DNA of 5,993 bases from Verrucomicrobiota bacterium (GCA_027618625.1 JAQCER010000251.1:1-5993); one strand, 5' to 3'; positions 1 through 5,558 are shown, counted from the first letter of the stretch. The notes: a model not told the origin generated them from the letters alone. Program-made: numbers and translations.

Positions 1-382
1 TCCAGAAGCCGATTCTGGCTGGGCCGAATTCCAAAGTCGGCGTGACGAATGCCCAGACCGTCAATCCGCAAGCCCAGTAGTAGAGCACGGAATCGACGAT
101 GCGATGCCGCGTCAGTAACACGGCGGCACCGAGCAGATTTGCCCAGTTGCAATAGTAGAGCGGCAGGCTCTCCTCCCACGAAAAATGTTTCGCAGTCAGA
201 GCGGTGATCGTATTGATGATCCAGGCACTGATGCAGGCAACCGCTAGAGTTTTCGCAAGCCATGGGTAGCGTCCATCGCGATGGTGTCGGGCGAGCCATC
301 CGTAGAGGATCACGCCCAGCGAACATACTGCTAAAGCGAGGAAATGGATCGCTGAACCGCTGCGAAAGGTGGCATCAAACAT
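1..382 (-). CDS. YwaF/TIGR02206-type integral membrane protein, partial (C-terminus beyond window)
   Basis: The first 127 codons are visible, reading leftward from an ATG at 380-382; the frame is open to position 1, so the C-terminal part is missing. The peptide starts MFDATFRSGSAIHFLALAV and has about four hydrophobic segments, near residues 12-30, 43-61, 73-92 and 98-116. The motif ESLPLYYCNW (70-80), followed by a YYW segment and then TPTLEFG (114-120), resembles the LPLHLC...TP pattern of the YwaF/TP0381 family (TIGR02206), multi-pass inner-membrane proteins of about 200-250 residues with no established function. The ATG lies 8 nt after the stop of the upstream enolase-superfamily gene on the same strand, so the two are probably co-transcribed and translationally linked. 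No Shine-Dalgarno sequence is visible. The family call rests on motif recognition, not on a search; that it is a membrane protein is much surer than the family name. Confidence 0.78.
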   Translation of the reverse strand, partial: MFDATFRSGSAIHFLALAVCSLGVILYGWLARHHRDGRYPWLAKTLAVACISAWIINTITALTAKHFSWEESLPLYYCNWANLLGAAVLLTRHRIVDSVLYYWACGLTVWAFVTPTLEFGPARIGFW

Positions 383-390
383 CGCGAGCG

Positions 391-1809
391 TTACCGGGTG
401 GTGCCGGCGGAATGATCCATCGGCGGGAGTTCGCGTTTGATTTCGTCCAGTCGATAGCCGAAGCCGCTGCCGCGTATGGTCGAAAGATCGAGCCTGCCGT
501 TGCGTCGCTGGTAGAGGCCAGGATGCACGGCCGCTTCGCAGGTTGACGCTTCCGGGTAGAACTGCATGGCATTCGTTTCCACTCCCATGATGGTGCCGAC
601 GTGCGCGGCCAGGCGGACGTGGGGAATCTGCGCCAGCATGGGATTGGTCAGATCCTGCACCATCAGTTCCATGCCGTGCGCTCTGGCCCAACAGGCGCTG
701 AGCAGCGCGCCGGTCTGAGTTTTACAGGTCTTCAATGCGACCCCAGTCCAGCCCAGCGCCCGCCCAAGGCGCACTTGCTGCCAGTCGTGTGCGCTTTCAT
801 CCAGGAACAGTGGCTTGCGGGCGCTGACGCTGTGGACATCAATGGGATGCTCTGACAATTCGTAGGGAAACGGCTGTTCTACATAGAGCAGCATGCCGTA
901 GAACCGGGGGTGCTCATCGCGCAGTTGGTCTAACAATGTGTTTACGTATCCAGGATCGGTGACCATGCAGTTGAAGTCAGCGGTCAGCCAGTCGCAGCCA
1001 TTTTCCACGGCGATGCCACCCGTCTTTATCAGTCGTTGGTAGTCCCAGTGGGAATCATTGCCACGCAACTTGATCTTGAGGCAATTCAAACCGTCGCGCT
1101 TGATCCAGTCATCGAGCACTACCGGATACGCGTCATCTGGTTCCGCGCCGGTGAGTTCACTGGAATCCAGTGGATCGACTCCGCCGACCAGATGCCATGC
1201 AAGCAGTGTCGATTGTGGATTGGTAGCAAAATAATCTGCCGGATACTTTCCGCGAAAGTCGACCTCAGCGCCATCAGCAGGAGTGAGGAATGCCTCCAGC
1301 GAGCGATTCATCCACTCATCATTGTAAGTGGTGTAAATGTCAGTGCCGTGCAGGTTTCCATAAGCATCGTGGAGGGCGATGTCGAAGAGCGAGCAGCAGA
1401 CCAACGCCGCCAGCCAGGGCATCGGCTCGTTGGTCGTGGCTTCTGCATTGTGGCGATCAAGCAGCGGACGCAGTTTCTGTGCAATGAAATCGTGGCCGAC
1501 TTCGAGAGCATGGCCGGTCTGCTGAAAGGCTGCCCAGGCATCTGCGAGCGATCGGCAAAACGCCTTGAGTGACGTATGGCGTTCTTCGTAAGAGAGCTTG
1601 CTCGGCCAAACCCAGGTTACGCTGAGTGGTGTTTCGCCCCAGCCCTCTGCAGTGCGGCCATCTTTTGCCTGCACCACCATTCGGCAGCGGGCACAGGTAA
1701 CATATTCCACTGTCTCACCGCCAAATTTGAGCGGCATCCGCGTGTGCACGGGCAGGAAATATAGTTCGGTGCCGGTGGCGCGGACGTCTTTGTCGATGTG
1801 AGATGGCAT
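391..1809 (-). CDS. Enolase-superfamily enzyme (mandelate racemase/muconate lactonizing type)
   Basis: A 472-residue cytoplasmic protein with the hallmarks of the mandelate racemase/muconate lactonizing branch of the enolase superfamily, which abstracts a proton alpha to a carboxylate and stabilises the enolate on Mg2+. The N-terminal capping domain covers about residues 1-150 (TRMPLKFGG near 24-31). In the barrel the catalytic KxK is in LKIKLRG (K245, K247). Metal ligands follow as D278 in ADFN, E311 in YVEQPFP and D337 or E338 in FLDES. A C-terminal lysine lies in LKTCKTQTG (K360 or K363). The set K-D-E-D-K is therefore complete and suggests an active enzyme; racemase, epimerase, cycloisomerase and acid-sugar dehydratase remain possible. 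It is longer than the usual 350-400 residues, with an unusual stretch around 155-235. I chose ATG 1807-1809 because the family-like part begins just after it; an in-frame TTG at 1861-1863 would add 18 residues that look non-coding. The YwaF-type gene follows after 8 nt. Confidence 0.87.
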   Translation of the reverse strand: MPSHIDKDVRATGTELYFLPVHTRMPLKFGGETVEYVTCARCRMVVQAKDGRTAEGWGETPLSVTWVWPSKLSYEERHTSLKAFCRSLADAWAAFQQTGHALEVGHDFIAQKLRPLLDRHNAEATTNEPMPWLAALVCCSLFDIALHDAYGNLHGTDIYTTYNDEWMNRSLEAFLTPADGAEVDFRGKYPADYFATNPQSTLLAWHLVGGVDPLDSSELTGAEPDDAYPVVLDDWIKRDGLNCLKIKLRGNDSHWDYQRLIKTGGIAVENGCDWLTADFNCMVTDPGYVNTLLDQLRDEHPRFYGMLLYVEQPFPYELSEHPIDVHSVSARKPLFLDESAHDWQQVRLGRALGWTGVALKTCKTQTGALLSACWARAHGMELMVQDLTNPMLAQIPHVRLAAHVGTIMGVETNAMQFYPEASTCEAAVHPGLYQRRNGRLDLSTIRGSGFGYRLDEIKRELPPMDHSAGTTR

Positions 1810-1882
1810 GATGGTAAGGTGGGGGAAAAGAAGCTTACAAGGCTGATTTTGAGGATGATCCAAGTCTTGGCATCACTCGATG

Positions 1883-1911
1883 GTTCTACTGTGCCTGGTC
1901 GCATTTCGCAA
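1883..1911 (-). promoter_or_regulatory. Candidate sigma70-type promoter for the enolase-superfamily gene
   Basis: Read on the minus strand, TTGCGA (1911-1906) and TAGAAC (1888-1883) are separated by 17 nt, each matching four of six consensus bases. The predicted start near 1876 would leave a leader of about 65 nt before the ATG at 1809. Only spacing and partial consensus support this. Confidence 0.22.
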
Positions 1912-2259
1912 TCAGGGATCAACACAGGAACACAGGTTCCAGGCGATGGCGCTATTTTGGAACTGCCTTGCGCTGTAGGCGTGGCCTGCAGAATCGAGAC
2001 AGTCAGGGCCGGTGGCGCGTGCTGCCTCCAGATCCTGATGGAGAATGTGAAATCGGTGAGTGGCAGGGAGCAACGCAGCGACTGCTTGTCGTCAAAGCTT
2101 CGACAGGAAGCAGCCGGGCTGACGTTTGCATCCCGGGCTACTCGCCCGAGGGACAAGTGCATCGTGCATCCAAGCCTCCCTCCGGTAAGGCTGGCTAAGG
2201 CGAGAAAGGGAATTTCGCCAGTAATTCATCCGATTCATCATTGGCTTGCGGGCCGAGAC

Positions 2260-2289
2260 TTGCCTAGGCGCGATTGTGTGGAATATACG
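2260..2289 (+). promoter_or_regulatory. Candidate promoter for rnhC, close to the start codon
   Basis: TTGCCT (2260-2265) and TATACG (2284-2289) are separated by 18 nt. The -10-like box ends only 8 nt before the ATG at 2298, so a transcript from it would begin at about 2296 and be practically leaderless. That would fit the absence of a Shine-Dalgarno sequence here. Confidence 0.28.
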
Positions 2290-2297
2290 ATTCAGTC

Positions 2298-3209
2298 ATG
2301 TCGAAAAACAGCTACACACGTGTGCTTAGTTTGGAGCAGGCTGCGGCTCTGCGCCGTTTGCTGGCGGAAGGGGGGTTCCAGTTCTCGGAAAAGCAGTACG
2401 CAATGTTCTCGGCGGCGAAGGGGAAACTGAACATAACGGTCTACGAAAAGGGGCCGAAGATACTCGTGCAGGGCAAGGAGACTGAAGACTTCGTGCAGTT
2501 TCGTCTGGAGCCGGAGATTCTCGGCGTGGCGGAGCTCGGCTATGAAGAGGTGAATCAATCGGAGATGTTCGAGCCTCATTTCGGGATCGATGAAAGCGGC
2601 AAAGGAGACTTCTTCGGCCCATTGGTGATTGCTGGAGTCTATGTCGATCCAGCTATCGCCAGGCACCTGCTGGACCATGGCGTCATGGACAGCAAGCGCA
2701 TCACTTCCGACGCCCGTATTCGGACCTTGGCGAATTTGATCCGCGAAACTCCGGGCATCGTCTGCGAAGTGCTGTCCCTTGGGCCAGAGAAATACAACGC
2801 CCTTTACGGTCGGTTTCACAACCTCAACCGATTGCTTGCCTGGGGCCATGCAAAGGTGATCGAGAACCTCCTTCATCTCAGACCCGGATGCCCTCGGGCA
2901 CTGTCAGATCAATTTGCGAATCCCCAGCAGCTGGAGCGAGCCTTAATGAAGATGGGCCGCACTATCGAGCTCCAGCAACGGACCAAAGCGGAGTCCGATA
3001 TCGCCGTCGCTGCCGCCTCGATTATCGCCCGGGAGCGGTTCATTGACTGGTTGGACGAGTGCTCGCGCAAGCTCGGCTACGAGCTGGCGAAGGGCGTTTC
3101 CGACGCCGTTGTCACTGCTGGACGGAAATTTGTGTCAGACAAAGGGGCAAAAAGCCTCCCCCTCATCGCCAAGATGCACTTCAAGACTGCAGCTCAGTTT
3201 GATATGTAA
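2298..3209 (+). CDS. rnhC: Ribonuclease HIII
   Basis: A 303-residue cytoplasmic endonuclease that cleaves the RNA strand of RNA-DNA hybrids, removing primers and R-loops. The N-terminal part, about residues 1-90, fits the TBP-like substrate-binding domain (DUF3378) that separates RNase HIII from HII. The catalytic domain opens with GIDESGKGDFFGP (96-108), giving D98 and E99; MDSKR (130-134) and SDQFANP (203-209, with D204) follow. KAESDIAVAAASIIAR (230-245) closes the core, and E232 there is the likely fourth acidic residue, placed like the Asp in KAD of RNase HII. GKGD together with the N-terminal domain and the length of about 300 makes HIII the clear choice over HII. ATG 2298 is preferred to an upstream in-frame TTG at 2274, which would add MCGIYDSV. 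No Shine-Dalgarno is visible. The gene seems monocistronic: 204 nt separate it from the HU gene, with its own promoter candidate. A perfect 10-bp palindrome CATTTAAATG (3211-3220) follows the stop, but no obvious terminator. Confidence 0.96.
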   Translation: MSKNSYTRVLSLEQAAALRRLLAEGGFQFSEKQYAMFSAAKGKLNITVYEKGPKILVQGKETEDFVQFRLEPEILGVAELGYEEVNQSEMFEPHFGIDESGKGDFFGPLVIAGVYVDPAIARHLLDHGVMDSKRITSDARIRTLANLIRETPGIVCEVLSLGPEKYNALYGRFHNLNRLLAWGHAKVIENLLHLRPGCPRALSDQFANPQQLERALMKMGRTIELQQRTKAESDIAVAAASIIARERFIDWLDECSRKLGYELAKGVSDAVVTAGRKFVSDKGAKSLPLIAKMHFKTAAQFDM

Positions 3210-3234
3210 CCATTTAAATGTGAACACAATACGA

Positions 3235-3293
3235 TTTCCTGCAGATGTGCTTTAAGAGTTTCCTGCTGATCGTCAAAGTTTTACGCTTCCTGC
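3235..3293 (+). repeat. Three short direct repeats of (T/C)TTCCTGC
   Basis: TTTCCTGC occurs at 3235-3242 and 3259-3266, and CTTCCTGC at 3286-3293, each followed by a similar (A/T)(G/A)AT. The spacings are 24 and 27 nt. They lie between rnhC and the HU promoter candidate. They may be regulator sites or remnants of duplication; too short and too few for a CRISPR array. Confidence 0.4.
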
Positions 3294-3319
3294 TAATCCA
3301 ATAATTCTGAGTCTAAACC

Positions 3320-3348
3320 TTGAAAATTGGGCCATGGTCCAATAGCGT
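3320..3348 (+). promoter_or_regulatory. Candidate promoter for the HU gene
   Basis: TTGAAA (3320-3325, five of six matches to TTGACA) is followed after 17 nt by TAGCGT (3343-3348, a weak -10 keeping the first T, A and last T). Transcription would start near 3355, giving a leader of about 59 nt. The spacer is almost wholly occupied by an 18-bp near-palindrome, described separately. Confidence 0.38.
3326..3343. promoter_or_regulatory. 18-bp near-perfect palindrome, possible operator in the HU promoter
   Basis: ATTGGGCCATGGTCCAAT is self-complementary at 8 of 9 base pairs; the one mismatch is 3331/3338. It has no loop, so it is more likely a site for a dimeric DNA-binding protein than an RNA hairpin. 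Its centre lies between the -35 and -10 candidates, where a bound repressor would block polymerase or a MerR-type activator would act. No regulator is encoded in the window. Confidence 0.4.
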
Positions 3349-3357
3349 AACACGTTG

Positions 3358-3386
3358 CTGATCGTTTAGTTGTACCAGACGATCAG
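3358..3386 (+). promoter_or_regulatory. Hairpin in the predicted 5' leader of the HU gene
   Basis: CTGATCGT (3358-3365) pairs perfectly with ACGATCAG (3379-3386). A G-U and an A-U pair extend this to 10 bp around a 9-nt loop (3368-3376). It ends 27 nt before the HU start codon. The same 10-mer TGCTGATCGT that covers its left arm (3356-3365) is also found at 3264-3273. It could be an RNA control element or a pair of inverted operator half-sites. There is no U tract after it, so it is not a standard attenuator. Confidence 0.42.
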
Positions 3387-3413
3387 GAATCCCAATCGAA
3401 CCCATTTATTCCA

Positions 3414-3764
3414 ATGGCTACTATCACAAAAAGAGATCTGGTCGTGCGTATCAGCAATGATTCAGGCAAAACTCAGCAAGAGGTTTTTGACATCGTTCAA
3501 AAATTCCTGGACACGGTCACCACGTGTCTAGCCAACAATGATGAAGTCGTGCTTCGCAACTTTGGAGCCTTCCAGGTGAAGGAAACCAAAGCAAAAGTTG
3601 GGAGAAATCCCAACGATCCAAAGGTGGATGTGAAGATTCCGCCCAGAGCTGTTGTTAAGTTCAAGCCCGGTAAGGAGATGAAGGAGAAAGTGGCGACGCT
3701 TCTTCCTGAACTCCAAGTGCCTGAACTCCAAGTGCCTGGACCCCCTCCGAGCGCGGATTCCTAA
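3414..3764 (+). CDS. hup: HU/IHF-family nucleoid DNA-binding protein with a Pro-rich C-terminal tail
   Basis: A 116-residue protein whose residues 1-96 form a complete HU fold: helices (TKRDLVVRIS, then QQEVFDIVQKFLDTV), the RNFGAFQVKE turn and strand (48-57), the DNA-binding arm around GRNPNDPK (63-70) and the return strand PPRAVVKFKPGKEMKEKV (76-93). HU binds and bends DNA as a dimer and compacts the nucleoid. The arm has NDPK where most HU proteins have KTGE, a form I associate with Verrucomicrobia-like HUs. Typical HU is about 90-95 residues; here about 20 more follow, LLPELQVPELQVPGPPPSADS, in which ELQVP is repeated exactly because of a 15-bp DNA duplication. The tail is proline-rich and lacks the lysine-rich composition of mycobacterial HU tails. 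The ATG at 3414 begins the conserved MATITKRDLV directly; no Shine-Dalgarno is at normal distance (AGGA at 3385-3388 is too far). It appears to be monocistronic, with its own promoter candidate and terminator. HU versus IHF-like specificity cannot be decided. Confidence 0.93.
   Translation: MATITKRDLVVRISNDSGKTQQEVFDIVQKFLDTVTTCLANNDEVVLRNFGAFQVKETKAKVGRNPNDPKVDVKIPPRAVVKFKPGKEMKEKVATLLPELQVPELQVPGPPPSADS
3705..3738 (+). repeat. 15-bp tandem duplication in the HU C-terminal tail
   Basis: CCTGAACTCCAAGTG occurs at 3705-3719 and again, identical, at 3720-3734, with four bases of a third copy (3735-3738). The unit is in frame and doubles ELQVP. Exact identity points to a recent slippage or duplication event. 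Confidence 0.9.
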
Positions 3765-3765
3765 T

Positions 3766-3825
3766 GTGAACATATTCCGTTCACTCGGCTATGGCTCGGC
3801 GACGTGAGGCGCCAAACGCCGCCGG
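3766..3825 (+). other. Structured 3' untranslated region of the HU mRNA
   Basis: One base after the stop, GTGAAC (3766-3771) pairs with GTTCAC (3779-3784) around a 7-nt loop. Next, CGGC (3797-3800) and GGCG (3808-3811) together face the continuous CGCCGCCG (3817-3824). This makes two stacked 4-bp stems with a 7-nt one-sided bulge (3801-3807) and a 5-nt loop. A second CTCGGC copy at 3784-3789 could compete for the same partner. I recognise no known RNA family. It may only protect the mRNA 3' end or be part of the termination region. Confidence 0.3.
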
Positions 3826-3845
3826 TAGTAATTCTCTTTCCCCAA

Positions 3846-3882
3846 GAAGGCACAGCACACATGCTGTGCCTTCCTCGTCTTT
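3846..3882 (+). terminator. Intrinsic-type terminator downstream of the HU gene
   Basis: GAAGGCACAGCA (3846-3857) and TGCTGTGCCTTC (3862-3873) form a perfect 12-bp stem with a CACA loop. The downstream tail CTCGTCTTT is T-containing but not a clean U tract, so termination may be partial. It lies 82 nt after the HU stop and before the DUF1800 gene, which would separate the two transcription units. Confidence 0.65.
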
Positions 3883-3950
3883 GCTGTCAGAATGGCACCG
3901 CTTAAGAAATTCCTGACATCGTGAAAGAATATGCGGAAGCCCGGGTAATC

Positions 3951-3974
3951 ATTGGTGGAACTATTGGTGGAACT
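3951..3974 (+). repeat. 12-bp tandem duplication before the DUF1800 gene
   Basis: ATTGGTGGAACT occurs twice in perfect tandem (3951-3962 and 3963-3974), ending 28 nt before the chosen ATG of the DUF1800 gene. If translation began at the in-frame TTG 3952, it would encode a repeated VEL motif. Confidence 0.9.
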
Positions 3975-4002
3975 GATCAACACCAGCCACCTCAACTCAG
4001 CC

Positions 4003-5532
4003 ATGTTAACACCAGCCGAAGAAGCCCATTGGACAAAGCGAAGTGCCGCGCATCTTCTCAATCGAGCAGGATTTGGAGGGAATCCGGGACAGATCGATCA
4101 ACTGCACGCGATGGGACGCGGCAACGCAGTGGACTATTTACTGAGTGACCATGACGACACCGACAAGTTCGCCGAACCTGAATGGACGGATCCTGGTGCT
4201 GTCGAGGAATCACTTCGCGACTTCATGGAGATTCGGCGGATCAATAACGACCAGTCTTTGTCTCCTGAGGAACGAGACATGGCGCGCCGCGAGGCCCAGC
4301 GCAAGCAGCGTTTGCAGCAGCGCAAGATGACTCTTGAATCGATTGAACTTTGGCTCAACCGGATGCTGTCGAGCCAGGCTCAGACCCGGGAGAAGATGAC
4401 GCTGTTCTGGCACGGTCACTTTGCGACTTCGGTACAGAAAGTGAAGTCGCCGTTGCTGATGCATCAGCAGAACGCCTTGTTCCGCAAGCAGGCACTTGGA
4501 AATTTTAAAGCACTGACGCATGAGATCTGTGAAGACCCGGCGATGATGCTTTATCTCGACACGGACAAAAATGTGAAGGGTCAGCGAAGGGTGCACGGGC
4601 TGATAAAGAGCCAGCTCCTTTTTACTTTGGGTGAGGGGAGTGGTTACACGGAAACCGACATCGCTGAAGCCGCCCGCGCGTTTACGGGGTATCAGCTTAA
4701 CCGGCTCGCAGGCAAGCCGAAGTTTGTGCCCAGAAAGCATGACAACGGAGAGAAAACGTTCATGGGCAAGTCTGGAGCGTTCAATCAGGACGCTATTGTG
4801 GACGTCGTGTTCGAAACGCCGAGGTGTGCCGAATTCATGGCGGCCAAGCTCTGGGAGTTCTTCGCTTACGAGACGCCTTCCGACGGGATCGTCGAGCCAC
4901 TGGCAAAGCAGTTCCGGGAATCCGGGTACGAGGTCAAGCCCCTGCTACGCACCATTTTCCTGAGCGAAGCCTTCAATTCCGCCGAAGCCCTGCGCACGCA
5001 AATCAAGAGCCCGGTGCAATTCATCGTGCAGATGGCGCGGGAGCTGGAACTCCCAAAAGTTCCCCCAAGGATCGCCTGGAACGCGATGCAGCAGCTGGGT
5101 CAGGTGCTCTACAATCCACCAAACGTCGCCGGTTGGGAGGGCGGTCGCAGCTGGATCAATACGAACACGCTTTTGACCCGCTACAACATTGCAGGATTCT
5201 TGCTTACAGGTGATGGCGGAGGCAAACACCGGGACGACAAAGGGAACGACAGAAAGATGAAAATGAGGGAACGTCTCAAGGAACGAAAGATCGCTCAGAT
5301 GCGAAACGCTTTCGTTCCATTCGATCGTCTGGCCCCGCCGGACTTGCGGGAAGATCGCGCTGCCCTCATTGCGGCGCTGACCGAACGGTTCTTCCACGCA
5401 GACTTGCCGGACAAGGATCTGGCAAAGTTTCGCGACTACGCTGACAGCAAAGAATCGAAACGATTTACGGACCAGGAAGTCGGAGAACTGATTCACCTGA
5501 TGATGAGCACGCCACAGTATCAATTGGCATAA
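4003..5532 (+). CDS. DUF1800 family protein
   Basis: A 509-residue protein of the DUF1800 family (PF08811), function unknown, usually encoded beside a DUF1501 gene. Family landmarks in order: AAHLLNRAGFG (15-25), LFWHGHFATS (134-143), MMLYLDTDKN (181-190), FTLGEGSGYTETDIAEAARAFTGY (207-230), HDNGEKTFMG (246-255), KLWEFFAYE (282-290), KSPVQF (335-340) and LGQVLYNPPNVAGWEGG (365-381). The highly conserved NENxAREL block expected just before FTLG is absent: residues 195-206 read RRVHGLIKSQLL at unchanged length (see findings). Two charged, probably helical stretches (about 85-115 and 406-436) are further peculiarities. No signal peptide or membrane span is visible, so location is unclear. I chose ATG 4003 because conserved sequence begins at LTPAEE; in-frame TTG/GTG codons at 3952-3969 would add up to 17 residues. 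No Shine-Dalgarno is visible. The DUF1501 gene starts 42 nt after the stop, so an operon is likely. Confidence 0.92.
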   Translation: MLTPAEEAHWTKRSAAHLLNRAGFGGNPGQIDQLHAMGRGNAVDYLLSDHDDTDKFAEPEWTDPGAVEESLRDFMEIRRINNDQSLSPEERDMARREAQRKQRLQQRKMTLESIELWLNRMLSSQAQTREKMTLFWHGHFATSVQKVKSPLLMHQQNALFRKQALGNFKALTHEICEDPAMMLYLDTDKNVKGQRRVHGLIKSQLLFTLGEGSGYTETDIAEAARAFTGYQLNRLAGKPKFVPRKHDNGEKTFMGKSGAFNQDAIVDVVFETPRCAEFMAAKLWEFFAYETPSDGIVEPLAKQFRESGYEVKPLLRTIFLSEAFNSAEALRTQIKSPVQFIVQMARELELPKVPPRIAWNAMQQLGQVLYNPPNVAGWEGGRSWINTNTLLTRYNIAGFLLTGDGGGKHRDDKGNDRKMKMRERLKERKIAQMRNAFVPFDRLAPPDLREDRAALIAALTERFFHADLPDKDLAKFRDYADSKESKRFTDQEVGELIHLMMSTPQYQLA

Positions 5533-5541
5533 TTGGCATAA
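5522..5541 (+). repeat. 9-bp tandem duplication over the DUF1800 stop codon
   Basis: AATTGGCAT at 5522-5530 is repeated at 5531-5539, and both copies are followed by AA. The result is two in-frame copies of TTG GCA TAA, so the last two codons and the stop are duplicated and the second stop acts as a backup. Confidence 0.88.
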
Positions 5542-5558
5542 ACCCGACGCCACAGCCT

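Larger units (their letters stand above)
1864..2297. other. Gene-free stretch between the divergent enolase-family and rnhC genes
   Basis: I recognise no protein here on either strand; the open frames that cross it have unnatural composition and overlap real genes. Visible structure: an inverted repeat GGAAC-ACAG-GTTCC at 1927-1940, overlapping a direct repeat of AACACAGG (1921-1928 and 1929-1936). A GC-rich dyad CCCGGGC/GCCCGaGGG lies at 2132-2152. Three short direct repeats follow: GTGCATC at 2157 and 2164, TAAGGC at 2186 and 2196, ATTCATC at 2224 and 2233. The stretch must carry the 5' ends of both divergent genes. It could also be decayed coding or repeat-derived DNA, but nothing identifies a source. 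Confidence 0.5.

Noticed and set aside
1036..1572. 178-codon open frame on the plus strand
   Set aside because: It lies wholly antisense to the enolase-superfamily gene, whose catalytic motifs are intact; its peptide has no recognisable domain.
1617..2162. 181-codon minus-strand open frame
   Set aside because: Its 3' part overlaps the enolase-family gene in a different frame, and the upstream part shows no family resemblance.
1798..2430. 210-codon plus-strand open frame crossing the gene-free stretch
   Set aside because: It overlaps the 5' end of rnhC in another frame, is rich in Cys, Arg and Ser without pattern, and ends in a shadow of rnhC.
2292..2876. 194-codon minus-strand open frame
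   Set aside because: Fully antisense to the conserved domain of RNase HIII; a mirror frame.
3211..3220. CATTTAAATG palindrome after rnhC as a terminator
   Set aside because: It has no loop and no GC stem or T tract, so it cannot work as an intrinsic terminator; AT-rich palindromes of 10 bp are common.
3235..3293. Possible CRISPR array from the TTCCTGC repeats
   Set aside because: The repeats are only 8 bp with three copies, the spacings are unequal, and no cas gene is near.
3766..3825. Known riboswitch (c-di-GMP, fluoride, SAH) in the HU-DUF1800 gap
   Set aside because: The stems and loops do not show the conserved cores of these classes, and a 12-bp terminator separates the structure from the next gene.
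4945..5553. 202-codon minus-strand open frame
   Set aside because: Antisense to the conserved C-terminal half of the DUF1800 gene, including the PPNVAGW motif; no independent support.
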